A stretch of 64,000 nucleotides of DNA. Source: Diphasiastrum complanatum. Its lineage: Eukaryota > Streptophyta > Lycopodiopsida > Lycopodiales > Lycopodiaceae. The first letter of the stretch is position 1. Every line of letters begins with the position of its first letter. The notes beneath the pieces were generated by a model, which was not told the DNA's origin, ran no database searches, and was given only the letters and a program-made list of their open reading frames with translations. Both the position numbers and the translations under genes were made by a program. Location: NCBI GenBank assembly GCA_029204225.1, contig CM055098.1, positions 8,664,246-8,728,245 of the forward strand. Direction: 5' to 3'. Positions 11,325 through 22,374 of the stretch are shown in pieces.

Positions 11325-12609
11325 TGTTCTTGACAAGGATGTGATGCCATGCAAATGTCAAAAATTGAATATCAACATAAATATGGCATAATATACTCGA
11401 AAATGAAGATATGAGCTGGTTAAGTATAAATCATGAAGAGGCCTAAGTCATTTTTTGAGAATATATCTCCTAGGTACTTGCCTTATAAATTAAGGGCTAG
11501 ACCTTTAATAGGAAAAGACATTGCCTTGGATAACCCTTAACTAGGTCATCCATACGAAATGACTAGTTATGAAAAGACATGTTAAACTAGAGTAACTTTA
11601 ACTCATAGTTAAGTATACCTCTTATGGTATAGTTGAACATATTTTCAGTTTAATTCTTAACTAGACCCTTTCGCAAGAGCGACGCACCTATTGTTTAAGA
11701 GGTCTGTTTGTTTGCCCCGTAGAACATATATTGATCTCACACTTCAGTCTCGATCATCGAGAGAGAAGAGTTTATGCTTATGTAAGAGATTGAAGAAGTG
11801 AATAGAGTTCTGTGAGTTATTCTCCCTTATCTCTGTTCTCCACACTGTTGAGTGTGAGTGATCTTGAGTCTGCTAACAATCTCTAACGCATTTCATGAAT
11901 TACTCTCTGATCAGACAGATGCTCTAGTGCATTACAGTCATTTGTTGTTTTTCCGTAAAGCATGCTCTAAAGAACTATCTTAAAATCATCTTATTCGTCT
12001 GTCGCGAATACTTTCTTTTCAACACTCGAATAATGACTATCTTTGTGCAGTCTAGCACGATCATTGAATTAAGTTGTATGTATGCAAATGAGATGACAGT
12101 CCTTGTCTGAAGAATTAAGTCTCTGATCTGTTTTTCTGATTGGCATTGACATAAGTTTCTAACGTGCTCTAAAACCATTCGTGCTCTTTAAGCATTAAGT
12201 TGGGCTTTAGTTGTTGGGGACTATTGTCTAGGAACGAATAGTTCGTGAACTCGATTAATTAATTGTCTGCGCAGTCGCGAATACATCGAATACTTTCTGA
12301 TTCTCTGTTGACACCTTAGTCAGCCAGAGTGTAGTCTGCTATACTACTCTGATAACATTTCATTTGTAGAACGCGCTTCCTTCAATTCGATAGAGGCCAT
12401 ATTGTTGTTCTGAATTTATTAACATTACCCATTCCAAATATAAGTAATACTGGTTACTTTTTAATGTTTGTCGACAACCAGAACAACATTCGAAACCACC
12501 TGCCATAATTACACCAAAAACATAACTTTCTAATGCTATCCTTTGTGGGAACGATACTTTTCACTACAAAATCTATATTAAACCTGTTGGTATAGCACGA
12601 CATATACCA
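11325..12609 (+). repeat. 5' LTR of G1 Ty3 element, copy A (1,285 bp)
   Basis: Starts TGTTCTTGACAAGG and ends ...ATATACCA, five bases before a tRNA-Asp primer site. An inverted copy at 46627-47911 has the same ends and, by my boundaries, the same length of 1,285 bp. A left-end fragment occurs at 56034-56163 and a diverged right-end fragment at 29236-29760. Sequence to the left of 11325 differs from that left of the other two copies, so this is a separate insertion. No matching 3' LTR was found to its right. Confidence 0.85.
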
Positions 12610-12614
12610 ATTTT

Positions 12615-12632
12615 TGGCACCATTGCCGGGGA
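12615..12632 (+). promoter_or_regulatory. Primer-binding site for tRNA-Asp (G1 copy A)
   Basis: TGGCACCATTGCCGGGGA matches 16 of 18 bases of the complement of the 3' end of plant tRNA-Asp(GUC). Both mismatches turn a CG of the expected site into CA. It lies five bases after the LTR end, the normal place for minus-strand DNA priming in LTR retrotransposons. Confidence 0.85.
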
Positions 12633-12683
12633 TAGTTTAGGAAAGTTATAAGAAATCTGAAGATCCATTTCCATCTCTAATGT

Positions 12684-14094
12684 ATGTCAAATAGAGAATC
12701 GAGATTAGAAAGATACCGAAAGCTTAGAGAGGAGTTTTTACAAAGATAGAGTGAAAGTACTAGTCATAGAAATCTAGACAAAATCATTGCTCAGCTACTT
12801 GAACTCCTAATTAGCTTCGGTATGGAGGGTCATGCTACACGCTTCACTTCTATCTCTAAAACTAAATATGATTATTTTGGACCAGCTCTGATGATGTAGA
12901 TAGCTATGTCTCACAATTTGAGTCAATAGCCAATGCAAATAACGAGGGAACTAACATAGACAAACTACGAATTTTCTCTGGTCTGCTAAGAAAACAGGCA
13001 CGTATCTAGTATAGTCAGGTAGAACCAGACCGTGTAGGAACCTGGTACCTGTTGAAAGATGCGTTTCTGAACCAGTTCAGAGAGATAGGTTACAAATCTA
13101 GAATTCTTGGACGACTAAACAATGTTCAGAAGAGTAAAGAATCTCTTTGCAAATATACACATAAGGTTAAAAACCTCATAGGAAAACTAACCGGTGTATA
13201 TCCCGTGGATATGCAAATCGAATGGGTTTTGGCTGGTCTACCACCAAAGATTGATCGATACTGCAGACAAGGGGACATGAACTCCTTAGCAGCTGTTATA
13301 GCTAGTGCAGAAAATTTTGAGACTTTGAAATTAGCACGAAAGCGGCGATCAACAAAGAAATCTCGAAAGTCTAAAACTGATTTCAGTGACAGTGATGCCG
13401 ATTCAGATTTTGATTTCAATAGTAGTTCTTCAAACACGGAATCTGAAAGTAGCGATTCATCGAAATCAGATGTTGACAAAGGAGAGAAAAAGAATAAACG
13501 ACGAACTAAACGAAAGGACGACACGAAAGTTGTCGAGGATAAGTCGTCAACTTCCAAAGTGGAAAAGCTTTGGAAAAGTAATATGGCTGACCTTAATAAA
13601 AAATTTAATGAGTTGAAAGTGCAGATCTCAAAAGTTGCAGATACAAGACCAAAGGCGTCTTCTTCTAACTCAAGAATGTGATGTACAAAATGTGGAACAT
13701 CTGGACACACCAAGGAAGATTGCACCACTGTTAATGTCAAATACATTGAAGATCCTGCCTAGGAGGTACTTTTTATTTTTCAGAATGATGCGACTACTAA
13801 CTATGTACAGGGTACTGCAGCATCAGCCCAGCAGGACAGACCCAAATTTGCACCAAGAAGACATAATCCTCCTGAATTTGTTGGACCATCGAAGTCTCAA
13901 ACCTCGAATAAGCCAGTTTTGGACAACTGCTACAACTGTGGAGAGCTGAGACATTTTTTTCCTGACTGTCCACAACCACGGAAGCCAATTGGTTATGTAC
14001 CATTATGCTCAAATTGAAGAGAACCTGGTCACAAGTATCCTGACTGCCCTCAGTCGCAGAAGCCGCGACCCAAATATCAGTATGTAGCAACACC
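12684..14094 (+). pseudogene. gag: G1 gag with three zinc knuckles, copy A
   Basis: Gag forms the virus-like particle and packages RNA. The frame starts MSNRESRLERYRKLREEF at 12684 and is interrupted by a stop (about 12750) and by a frameshift near 12880. A clean 209-codon stretch runs from 13052 to 13681, with FREIGYKSRILGRLNNVQKS and a Ser/Asp-rich tail followed by KKNKRRTKRK. The nucleocapsid part holds CTKCGTSGHTKEDC (from about 13684) and CYNCGELRHFFPDC. The third knuckle has lost its second Cys because TGC is now TGA (about 14017). The homology ends abruptly at 14094, where copy C at 57262 continues differently. Protease and RT of G1 are missing here. Confidence 0.85.
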
Positions 14095-16373
14095 ACAAAA
14101 ATCACGTAGCTCAAATTTGATGCCTATCGCTAGGAATAATTTAAATTTGATTTCTAACTATCTAGTTTAGTTTTTGTGACTTAATTCATGAAGAAATTAA
14201 ACTCGATTAATTTTAAGTTTAGGACAATTCTAAGATTGCTTGAGTTTGCTTCCTTGTGGATGGAATCAGACCCTGTCACTAGAGATAGTTCAAATTTGAT
14301 GTGTATCAATCAAGATAGCTCAAATTTGGCCCTCATCATTAGAAGTTTCCCCTAAAGTGATCGAATTCATGGAATCTCAAGCTTAAGATTTTTTGGTATC
14401 TCAAATTTGATGCTTATCACTCAAGCTAGCTCTAACTTGATGCCTAACATGTGATTTTGGTCCTAATCACTCGACATAGTTCATTGAGTGCTCAAACTTG
14501 ATCAATATTAAGATTACCACACTCAGATCACTTGAGTTTGGTTTGGCCTTATTAATGGATTTGCCCCTACACTCGAGATGGCATTTCCTTTACTTGAGGT
14601 CACTTGAATTTGATTCCTACGCATGAGAAAGCTCAATGTTTGGTCTTCATCACTCAACATGGCTAATTGAGTGATCAAAATCAATACATTATTGAGGTTA
14701 GTGCATTCAGCTTACTTGATTTTCATCCGTTATTGATGGAATTAACCCTTATCAAACAAGATAGCTTAAATTTGATGTTTGTTAATTGAGATGGCTCAAG
14801 TATGGCCCTTACTAGTTGAGATTGTCCTAATCAAGTAATCAAAATCAAACCATTATTGAGTTTAGTGCGTTTTAATAACTTGATTTTCATCCCTTATTGA
14901 TGGAACCAACCCTTATCAAACAAGATAGCTTAAATTTGATGTATCTTAATTGAGATGGCTCAAGTATGGCCCTTATTAGTTGAGAGTGATCAAATGGAAG
15001 AATCTTGAGTTTAGGATGGTAGATACATCACCTCTCATTTTTATAACTCAAGCTAGCTAGAATTTAATACATAACATGCAAGTTTGGAACATGCTTATTG
15101 ACCGATATAGTTCAACCAAATACACACATTTCTTTGTGAGTACTGAACCGTTTGAAGCCTGGTTTGGTGCTGCATGATTGTCTTGACGTGCAGTACCATA
15201 TGGAATAGACGACGAGAAAAATGAACTCTGTTCGGCGATACTGGACCACTTTTTAGGAATGTAAAAATGTAGTCAATTCATTGTGCCCATTCCTTCCTAC
15301 ACAAAGGGCGCTTTTAGGCTAACGACATCCGAATCGAACTGCAACTGGTCCAGTTTTTGTAGCCACCTTCTATTTGAAGTTATGGGGGCTTTTGACTAGA
15401 TCTGGCCAATTTTTGATCTGACATGCCTAACTTGCCAGTACTACTTTTAGGGTTTCTGGCTCAGGTGAATGTTTTGTTGGTGTTGATTTAGAATGAATGA
15501 ACAGGCCATAGGAAAAATGAAGGTCGTTGTCCCATCACCAACAGAAGGAAAATCATGGTGAAACATGATAATGAATTTTGGATTACTTAGAGACCGAAGT
15601 AATAGTGTAGTTTTGATATGTGTTGAGAATGAGTATCAGTGTAGGTGTCCTAGACAACCATAGAGAGAGATTTAAAAAATGATTAGGTGTCTGAGACAGC
15701 CATGCAATTCTTTGGTACTGATATTCTAATATAAAAAAATGCTAAACGATTAGGTGTCAAAGACAGCCATACATTTTTTCGTTCATGATACTTGTGGAAG
15801 AAGAGTGAGAGTCAATTAACATTCAACAAGAATGCAATGAGATAGAATTGGTGGTTTTTATCTCTAAAATATTGGAAAACTCTTTTGATTAATCACCTAC
15901 TTGATCCCATGCACATATTTAAAAATGCAGGTGAATCTATATGGAAACACTTGATTGGTGAAAAAGATAACCATTGCTGCAAGGCACGATCTAAAAGACT
16001 CAAACACCAAAAGAGAATATTGGATAAAGGATGGTAAAGATCATGCTCCTTAGACAGTCACTAAGAAGGAGCTTCACCATGTGTCCTCCATTATTCATGA
16101 CATTAGAACACCAACTGGTTTTGCCCATTCTAAAAGGGCATCATTCATAGTGGATGGAAAGTTGCAAGCCTCAAGTTTCATGATTGACTAAAGATGATTC
16201 AATTCATCTATCCATTGTCAATTCATGAGTGCTTGCCAAAAGATATTTGTGAGACCATATACAAACTACCAATTATTGTCAGGTATTTACATTTACTTTG
16301 TGTATTTTTTATTTAATATTTATTGACTAGAAATTCAAATCGACATAAAATGAATTGAATATATTGCAGATGG
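14095..16373. repeat. Non-coding spacer with internal tandem repeats
   Basis: This 2.3-kb stretch lies between G1 gag and G2 pol. It is full of degenerate repeats of a motif like AGATAGCTCAAATTTGATG. A clear tandem duplication of about 136-160 bp occurs at 14690-14826 and 14852-14987. A second repeat built on GATTAGGTGTCTGAGACAGCCAT occurs two or three times at 15640-15775. No coding region or RNA gene is supported. It could be an insertion, or the 3' non-coding part of another element. Confidence 0.7.
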
Positions 16374-18235
16374 ATGTGTTCAAAAGAAATTCATGAGCTA
16401 GGACACATCATATCCCGGAATGAAATTGCTACTGATCTTGAAAAATTAAAAGTCATTATAGAGATGCCCATCCCTAGAACTGTCTGTGAGGTCCTGATCT
16501 TTATGGGCCATGCAAACTATTATCATTGTCACGTATGTGACTTTGTAGGGAATGCACGCTAGATGTATCGATTGACCATAGATCCTAAATGGGTAGAAGA
16601 GCATGGCCATGCATTTCAAGATCTCAAAACTGCTCTAGCAAGTGCTCCTATTTTGCGAGCACCAGATTATTCCAAGGAATTCCACGTGCACACGGATGCT
16701 TCTCAGTATGTCATTGACACTACTTGACGCAACCAGGTGAGGATTCCAAGGATTATCCTATCTGATTCCTGAGTAGACAACTAATCCCAGCCAAGAGAAA
16801 TTATACCATTACTGAGAGGGAAGCACTTGCAATGGTGTATGCGGTTCAAAAGTTTTGCCATTATCTTTTAGGCAAATCCTTTGTGTTTTACACTAGTCAT
16901 CAGACATTATTATATCTTTTGAGTAAGACGTGCACCACTACTGGACAGATAGCGTGCTGGTTGTTGTTACTTTGGAAACTTGAATTTCGAGTTGTTGTTA
17001 GAAGGGGTTCGCAACATTTTTTAGCTGATCATCTTTCACAAATCCCTAGCACGGACAAACCAACAAAAGGTGTTAATGATGACCTTCTTGATGCTATCTT
17101 GTTTCAAATACACCCTCATTGTTGGACAATTGTATAAAAAAGGGACGGATGGAATTATTCGTAGATGTCTCATTGAGGGAGAAACGACCCCCATCATTTC
17201 CCTCAGCCACGAAGGAAGTGCCGGAGGATGATTTTCATCAGACACAACATCGCGAAAAATATTGTTGGCCGGATTCTGGTGGCCAACCTTATTTATGGAT
17301 ACACATCAATTTGTAATGGCATGCGATTTATGTCAACGCTCAAAATGATCTCAATTCAAGGATTTCATGCCATTAGATCCCATACTGTCTGACCAAGCAT
17401 TTTTTAAATGGGGAATTGACTATGTGGGACCAATTAGCCCGACTGCTAGATTCACACAATCTCGATACATTATAGTAGCCACCGACTATTGCACCAAATG
17501 GGACGAAACTCATGCTGTTAAATTTGCAGATGCAAAATCCACTGCTAAATTCCTTGCTGAGCAGGTTATAGTACGTTTTGGGTGCCCATTAGAGATCGTT
17601 AGCGATAGGGAAACGCATTTCTTAAATGTTGTGATCGAACACTTACTATCCAACTTCGTAGTGGTCCATAGGAAAAGTGCTCCTTATTACCCGTGTTGTA
17701 ATGGCCAAGCTGAGTCAACGAATAAAATCTTATGCGAAATCCGTACTAAGACCATGGAGGCCAGTAGATCTGATTGGGAATTGAAATTACATGTCGCACT
17801 TTGGGCTTATCGCACAACCCCTAAGAAATCTACTGGATCTACCTCTGTTCAGTTGACTTATGGCCAGGAAGCAGCTATGCCAGTTGAATTTTATTTCCCA
17901 TCCTTACGCCTGGCCTATGATATGCAATTGGATTCTAAACAAATCTTAGCCAATCGCCTGTTTCATCTTGAAAAGCCTCTTGAAACCCGTATCATTAGTG
18001 TCCATGCACAACATGTTTACAAATGTAGACAAAAAGATTGGCATGATCGTCTAATTAAGCCCAAGGAGTTTAAAGAGGGGGATAAGGTCCTCTTGTACCA
18101 AGCTAAGGCACATAAGAGGAAGTTGAAATTCACAGGGCAAGGGCAATATTTGATTGACCAGATCATTTTGTCCAATTATGCATGCCTTAAAACACTTGAT
18201 GGAATCCCCTTAGATTCCATAGTGAATGGAAGTTT
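16374..18235 (+). pseudogene. pol: G2 Ty3 pol: RT end, RNase H and integrase
   Basis: RT thumb and RNase H pieces: GHIISRNEIATDLEKL (16392), RAPDYSKEFHVHTDASQY (about 16660), and EREALAMVYAVQKF (about 16820). After frameshifts comes an integrase zinc finger (HEGSAGG..F, ACDLCQRS) and then a clean 335-codon integrase frame from 17367. The DDE core is intact by eye: ATDYCTKW, VSDRETHF and NGQAESTNK. The C-terminal part has KEGDKVLLYQAKAHKRKL and FTGQGQYLI; no chromodomain is seen. The family matches the integrase at 44.2-45.1 and 51.0-52.0 kb. Homology stops near 18235 at a head-to-head join with a transposase-like gene. RNase H is broken by stops. Confidence 0.85.
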
Positions 18236-18236
18236 T

Positions 18237-19661
18237 TCACTTCTTCCCTTTACCATGCATTGTGCGGACCAACTCAAGGTTGTATCTCTTTTTGAATGGA
18301 TCAATGTCAGCTGTTTTAAACCAATGCACAGTTATGTCTTTAATCTTAGATGTGATATCGTCTCGATGAAGTAGGAGTACTTTTCCAATCCAAAAGTGGT
18401 GACCGAGATCATCATTTGTTGCCAGTGTAGCTACCAAAGTACCCTCTTGGATATCTTGCAGGTCACCCTTCCACATTTGGGCTAGTCTATCCCTCCTACT
18501 TGTTGACTGCCTTGCTCCAAGATACATCTCTCTGGTGTCGCTAACACATTCATTTGTTATCTGTACCTGCTCTACTTCGGTAAGTTAAGACTAAAGCCAA
18601 TTTCTTCTATTGAAAACCCAAAGCATTTTTTACGATGATGCATTATTTTTTGACTTTCTGCTACTTGTTCCTCTCTATGATCATTCAAAACTAACTTCAC
18701 AGCCACAACCTTCGTTAGATCCCTTAAGGCTTTTCTTTTACTTTTCGATTCTACACACGTACTGCATACTCCCATTCGCACTTTTCGTGGAATAGAGACA
18801 TTATTGAAATCTCTTTTTCAAAGTTTTGTGAAATATGAGTAAGATATATATACCTGTCGCTGTTTTGAATCATATGCTCTTTGTATAATTAGAAAAAATT
18901 TCCATTCGAATAAAGTTATCAACGAGATGGAATTTACCAGTCGTTGGCATTACCTCGCAATGAAGACGAAAATATTTTTCCATCCATAACAATGTGTGTT
19001 GAGTTGTCGAGGCTCTCAACACAATTTTAAATGCCCCTCTACAAACGAGGTCATTCCCCAGACTATAGTCAAACGTTTTTTTTATACAAGGTATCAATTG
19101 TGAGGATAGAAACACGTCTTGCTCACTAGGACTCAGACCTAAATAAAATGTTCTTCATCTTTTTATCTTTTGTTTTTCTAACTTTATTAAACAATTTTCA
19201 TTACAACAAAATGAATGCAATGCCTCATGAACTTGTTGATCAGCTATCAAAAAATCTTCTTTATCCTTACCAAAGGAACGCCTTATGCGACGAAATACAA
19301 TTGGCGAACATTCTTGGTAAGCATTTTTCTCATTAGTTAAGCCAACAGTCTCACTATCTGACTAATTGTTGCTTGACTCAGTGAGCATGTCAACTTCCAT
19401 GCTCACAAATGGAGTGTCAACATTGGCACAATGATTGTCAGAACCAAACGACCCAAATGTCTCACTACGGACAAGATTTAACAAATTCTCTAACACGTTC
19501 TTTGACACATTTTCTGACACATCTCCTGACACATTTTTCGATAGGTTGTTTACACCGACCAGTGGGGCTCCCTCATATGAAGAAAACAAGAGGCTGCATC
19601 GAGCTGGATCACTTACTCGATACACTGCATCGAGTTGGTGATCCATCTCGACACATGGCAT
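18237..19661 (-). pseudogene. Cys-rich DNA-transposase-like gene, core missing
   Basis: One reading frame can be followed on the minus strand from 19661 to 18870 through two stops (TAG about 19360, TGA about 19165). It has an acidic N-terminal region (SKNVSGDVSENVSKNVLENL), a Cys motif CCNENCLIKLEKQKIKR, then RTFYLGLSPSEQDVFLSSQL and NDLVCRGAFKIVLRA. A second block (18781-18572) has CSTCVESKSKRK and HREEQVAESQKIMHHRKK. After an AG acceptor, a third (to 18237) has EGTLVATLATNDD, HHFWIGKVLLLHRDD and ITVHWFKTADIDPFKKRY. From general knowledge, this order (Cys motif, VC.AF motif, CxxC plus His helix, chromo/BAH-like tail) fits a eukaryotic DDE transposase group seen in algae and seed-free plants. 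The DDE core that should lie between the last two blocks is absent. The family assignment is inference. Confidence 0.55.
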
Positions 19662-19760
19662 TCAGTTGGTGACCCAAGTCGATGCAGTGCATCAAGTTGG
19701 TGTATTTAGGTCTATGCAATGCATAACGTTAGCCAACATTTACGATGCACTGCATCATGT
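19612..19760. repeat. Palindromic repeat cluster 1
   Basis: Degenerate copies of a 23-bp palindrome (arms AACTCGATGCA / TGCATCGAGTT, one central base) occur at about 19613-19635, 19678-19700 and 19750-19772, usually followed by GGTG. The best version of the unit is at 21921-21943. The cluster overlaps the 5' end of the transposase-like frame. Confidence 0.75.
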
Positions 19761-20756
19761 TTGTGCATAAAGTATGCATTGTATACATTTGGAATAAAAT
19801 TTGCCATGAGTGTATTTGCATCAATCAAATGCAAAACAGAAACATTATTTAGTGCATATAATCTTTAGGTTTTGGTAAGTAGTTTGAATTACATGTCGGT
19901 ACTCTTTGTAAATAAGATCCGCTGATTAAATACTCTGTTAAGATCATTATTATAGCTATCATTTGACAAAATTTAAGCAAATTTATGTTAAATTAACAAG
20001 TAAATTACTAGATTTAAACTTTGTGTTTTAATCATGTCAAGCTTTTTTATGAGATTTATTATCTATTAAAAAATAAAATTTGATGCTGAATGAACGTGAA
20101 TAACGAGTATTATTCTAATTTTTAGGAGCAAAAAGAAGCAAACCCTAGAAAAAGAAATGATAATGTTGAGAAACAACTAAGGTTATGACATGACGGTTGA
20201 AATTTAGAAATATTTCCTGATACACAGATTCCAGCAATGTTGAAGGCCAGACAAGCCCATCCATTGGCTAGACGTTATTCCGATGAGAATGTGGAAGATC
20301 CAAAAGAAAAGTCAGTGAAAGAATCTTCCTCATCTTCCATCAAGAAATTGCCAAATAATTCCTGGGCCTTATCGTATTCTCCAGAGGAAGGACTATTTTT
20401 GTATGTGTGCAAGTTGAAAGCTGAATGAGGGTAATTCGAAGTCTTGTGGTCGTATTTAAAGAATAGACTATGAGGGTAACTTTGGGGAGTCAATCCTGAT
20501 TGAAACTTGGGGGACAAATAATGATGTTAGATTATTTTCTCTAATGGAAGCTAATGTGTGTTTAACATCTTTCGTTTCTGAGAAACTGAAGATTATATTA
20601 AAAACTCGAAGAATTTAATCAAAGATTTGCTACCTTTCATTCAGCAATCTGTACCAATTAGTGACGACTTGTCCTCACTGAAATTGCTTTCTCCAAAAAA
20701 AGAAACACCCTCCATCTCAAGCGCACTCCCCTGAAAAGACAAAGAGAGTCAAAGTC
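19761..20756. other. AT-rich region upstream of the ParB-like gene
   Basis: No supported gene. A short open frame at 20237-20428 (Ser/Lys-rich) has no recognisable content. The right end is the presumed leader of the ParB-like gene. Confidence 0.3.
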
Positions 20757-22374
20757 ATGGCCAAGAAAAAATCAAAAAATGATGACAAATCATCTGGCAG
20801 TTGTGATACTGATGGTGATTCTGATAGCGAGGCCATACTTCCTGGTGGTTTGCTAAAGATAGGAGTAATAAAGACTGATCAAAATAAAATCAGGGAGACA
20901 ATTCAGAATGAAAAGCTTGCGTCGCGCAAGATCTTCACCTTGCCTATTGAAAAAGTTCATAGGCCTCCTATTGACCCCGATAAAGGTAGGAGGACGATGG
21001 AAGTGAGGGCTCCTCACAAAGTGTATGTCACTAATCTGATGAAGAAAATGAAGCTAAATCCACATGCGACTGTAGTGCCTTTCATTGTTTTAGTTGATCC
21101 ATATCAGTGTCCTTCTAGGAAAGCTTTTAATGAGAAAAAAACTGAGCTTTATGATTATTATGTTATTGTCGAGGCGCGAAGACATCTAGTGGCCACTTAT
21201 CTCACAACCAATATTTTTCAATTTGTTGAATGTAAAATATTCTGTAATCTGACACTCGAAGAAGCGAAGTTACTGGCTTGGGACCACAATAATAATAACG
21301 ATTACAGGGCCAAGATGTCATTTGTTGAAAAAATATGATTTCTTCACCATGAATATGTTGATTATCTTAAATCTCACAAAAAAGCTGATGGTGCATTGAG
21401 GCACCAATGTTTGCTGGAGGTTGGAGTTGTCGTTGATGATACCACAATGTCACATGGCCTACGTAAATATGATTCATGGTTTCAATTGGCTTTTCATCAA
21501 GAACAGGTGTGGGATATTCAAAACACTATTTTTGGAATGTGGGAGAATAAAGAGCTGAAAGGCCAGAAGGTCTCGAATGGAGAAGTTGTTCTTGCCGCTT
21601 TGTCGAAATAGGCTACAAAGAAGGTCGACCTTCAGATTGAGGAGCTCATTGATGATATGAGGGGGCATTGATGGAGATCTCTTCAGGAAATCAAAGATGA
21701 GACCACCATTGTGTCGGTGCTTTCACGTGTAATCTCAAAGGAGCTCAGCATGGACGAAATGCACCTTGAGTTTAAGAAGTAAGTTATTTTTTATATTTAG
21801 TCGTTTTATGTTTTTATTAGTATAATACTAGCTTTGCAAATCGATGTACTAGATTGAGTTGGTGATATTAACTCGATGTAGTGCATCGAGTTGGTGCATC
21901 AATTGGTATACTAATACACTAACTCGATGCACTGCATCGAGTTAGTATCACCAACTCGATGCACGACATCGAGTTTCTGTTGCTCACCATTTCAAATCAT
22001 TATCTGTTTTTCTCATCACGTTATATCTGCAGTCACAAAGTGTTTATCCAAATTCAGGAGGTGATGATGAAGCGGCTGAACTGTTCTAGCTGGGATGAGA
22101 TCAAACAAAACTATCCGACTACCAACTCAACGAAAGTTCTGTGTAAATTTTTTTTGGCTTTTTAGAATTATAAGGTAAGAATGTAAAATAATATATTTAT
22201 GTTTTGTTTTAAATCTTTATAATGCATTATTAAACCTATATATTTGCTATTGTGGTTTTACAACCAAAGAAAGCAAAGGCTGGAGAGGACTTGGATTGCC
22301 TTCCAAACTTTTTATCGCATATACAGAGGGCTAAAGAAGAACAGCCAATGTCACTTGTCTTTTGGATCCGATGA
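20757..22374 (+). pseudogene. ParB/sulfiredoxin-fold-like gene, three exons
   Basis: Starts ATGGCCAAGAAA at 20757. Exon 1 runs to 21778 and is followed by GTAAGT; exon 2 is 22033-22174, between a CTGCAG acceptor and GTAAGA; exon 3 is 22270-22374. The phases agree at both introns. The N-terminus is acidic/Ser-rich (to about residue 25). A ParB-N-like region follows at about residues 58-185: RAPHKVYVTNLMKKMKLNPH, VPFIVLVD, YYVIVEARRHLVATYL and LTLEEAKLLAWDHNNNND, the usual order of that fold (loop, G-x-R-R/H-like helix, LxxEEAxxLAxxxN). The expected Gly before the Arg pair is Ala/Glu here. Four in-frame stops (21336 TGA, 21609 TAG, 21669 TGA, 22163 TAG) make it a pseudogene. Function unknown; possibly an accessory gene of a DNA transposon. 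Assignment by motif reading only. Confidence 0.55.
21870..21975. repeat. Palindromic repeat cluster 2
   Basis: Three 23-bp palindromes: 21870-21892, 21921-21943 (exact 11-bp arms, centre C) and 21953-21975. They lie inside the first intron of the ParB-like gene. The same unit forms cluster 1 at 19.6-19.8 kb. Confidence 0.9.

Noticed and set aside
13126-13746. 206-codon minus-strand frame opposite gag (also 56293-56913)
   Set aside because: It is an antisense shadow of gag; the zinc knuckles and acidic tail are clear on the plus strand.
20757-21338. Bacterial contamination carrying parB
   Set aside because: Consensus GT-AG introns in matching phase, AT-rich plant context, and retroelements on both sides.
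21870-21975. CRISPR-like array
   Set aside because: Only three palindromic units with unequal spacing in a plant intron; no cas genes and no regular spacers.
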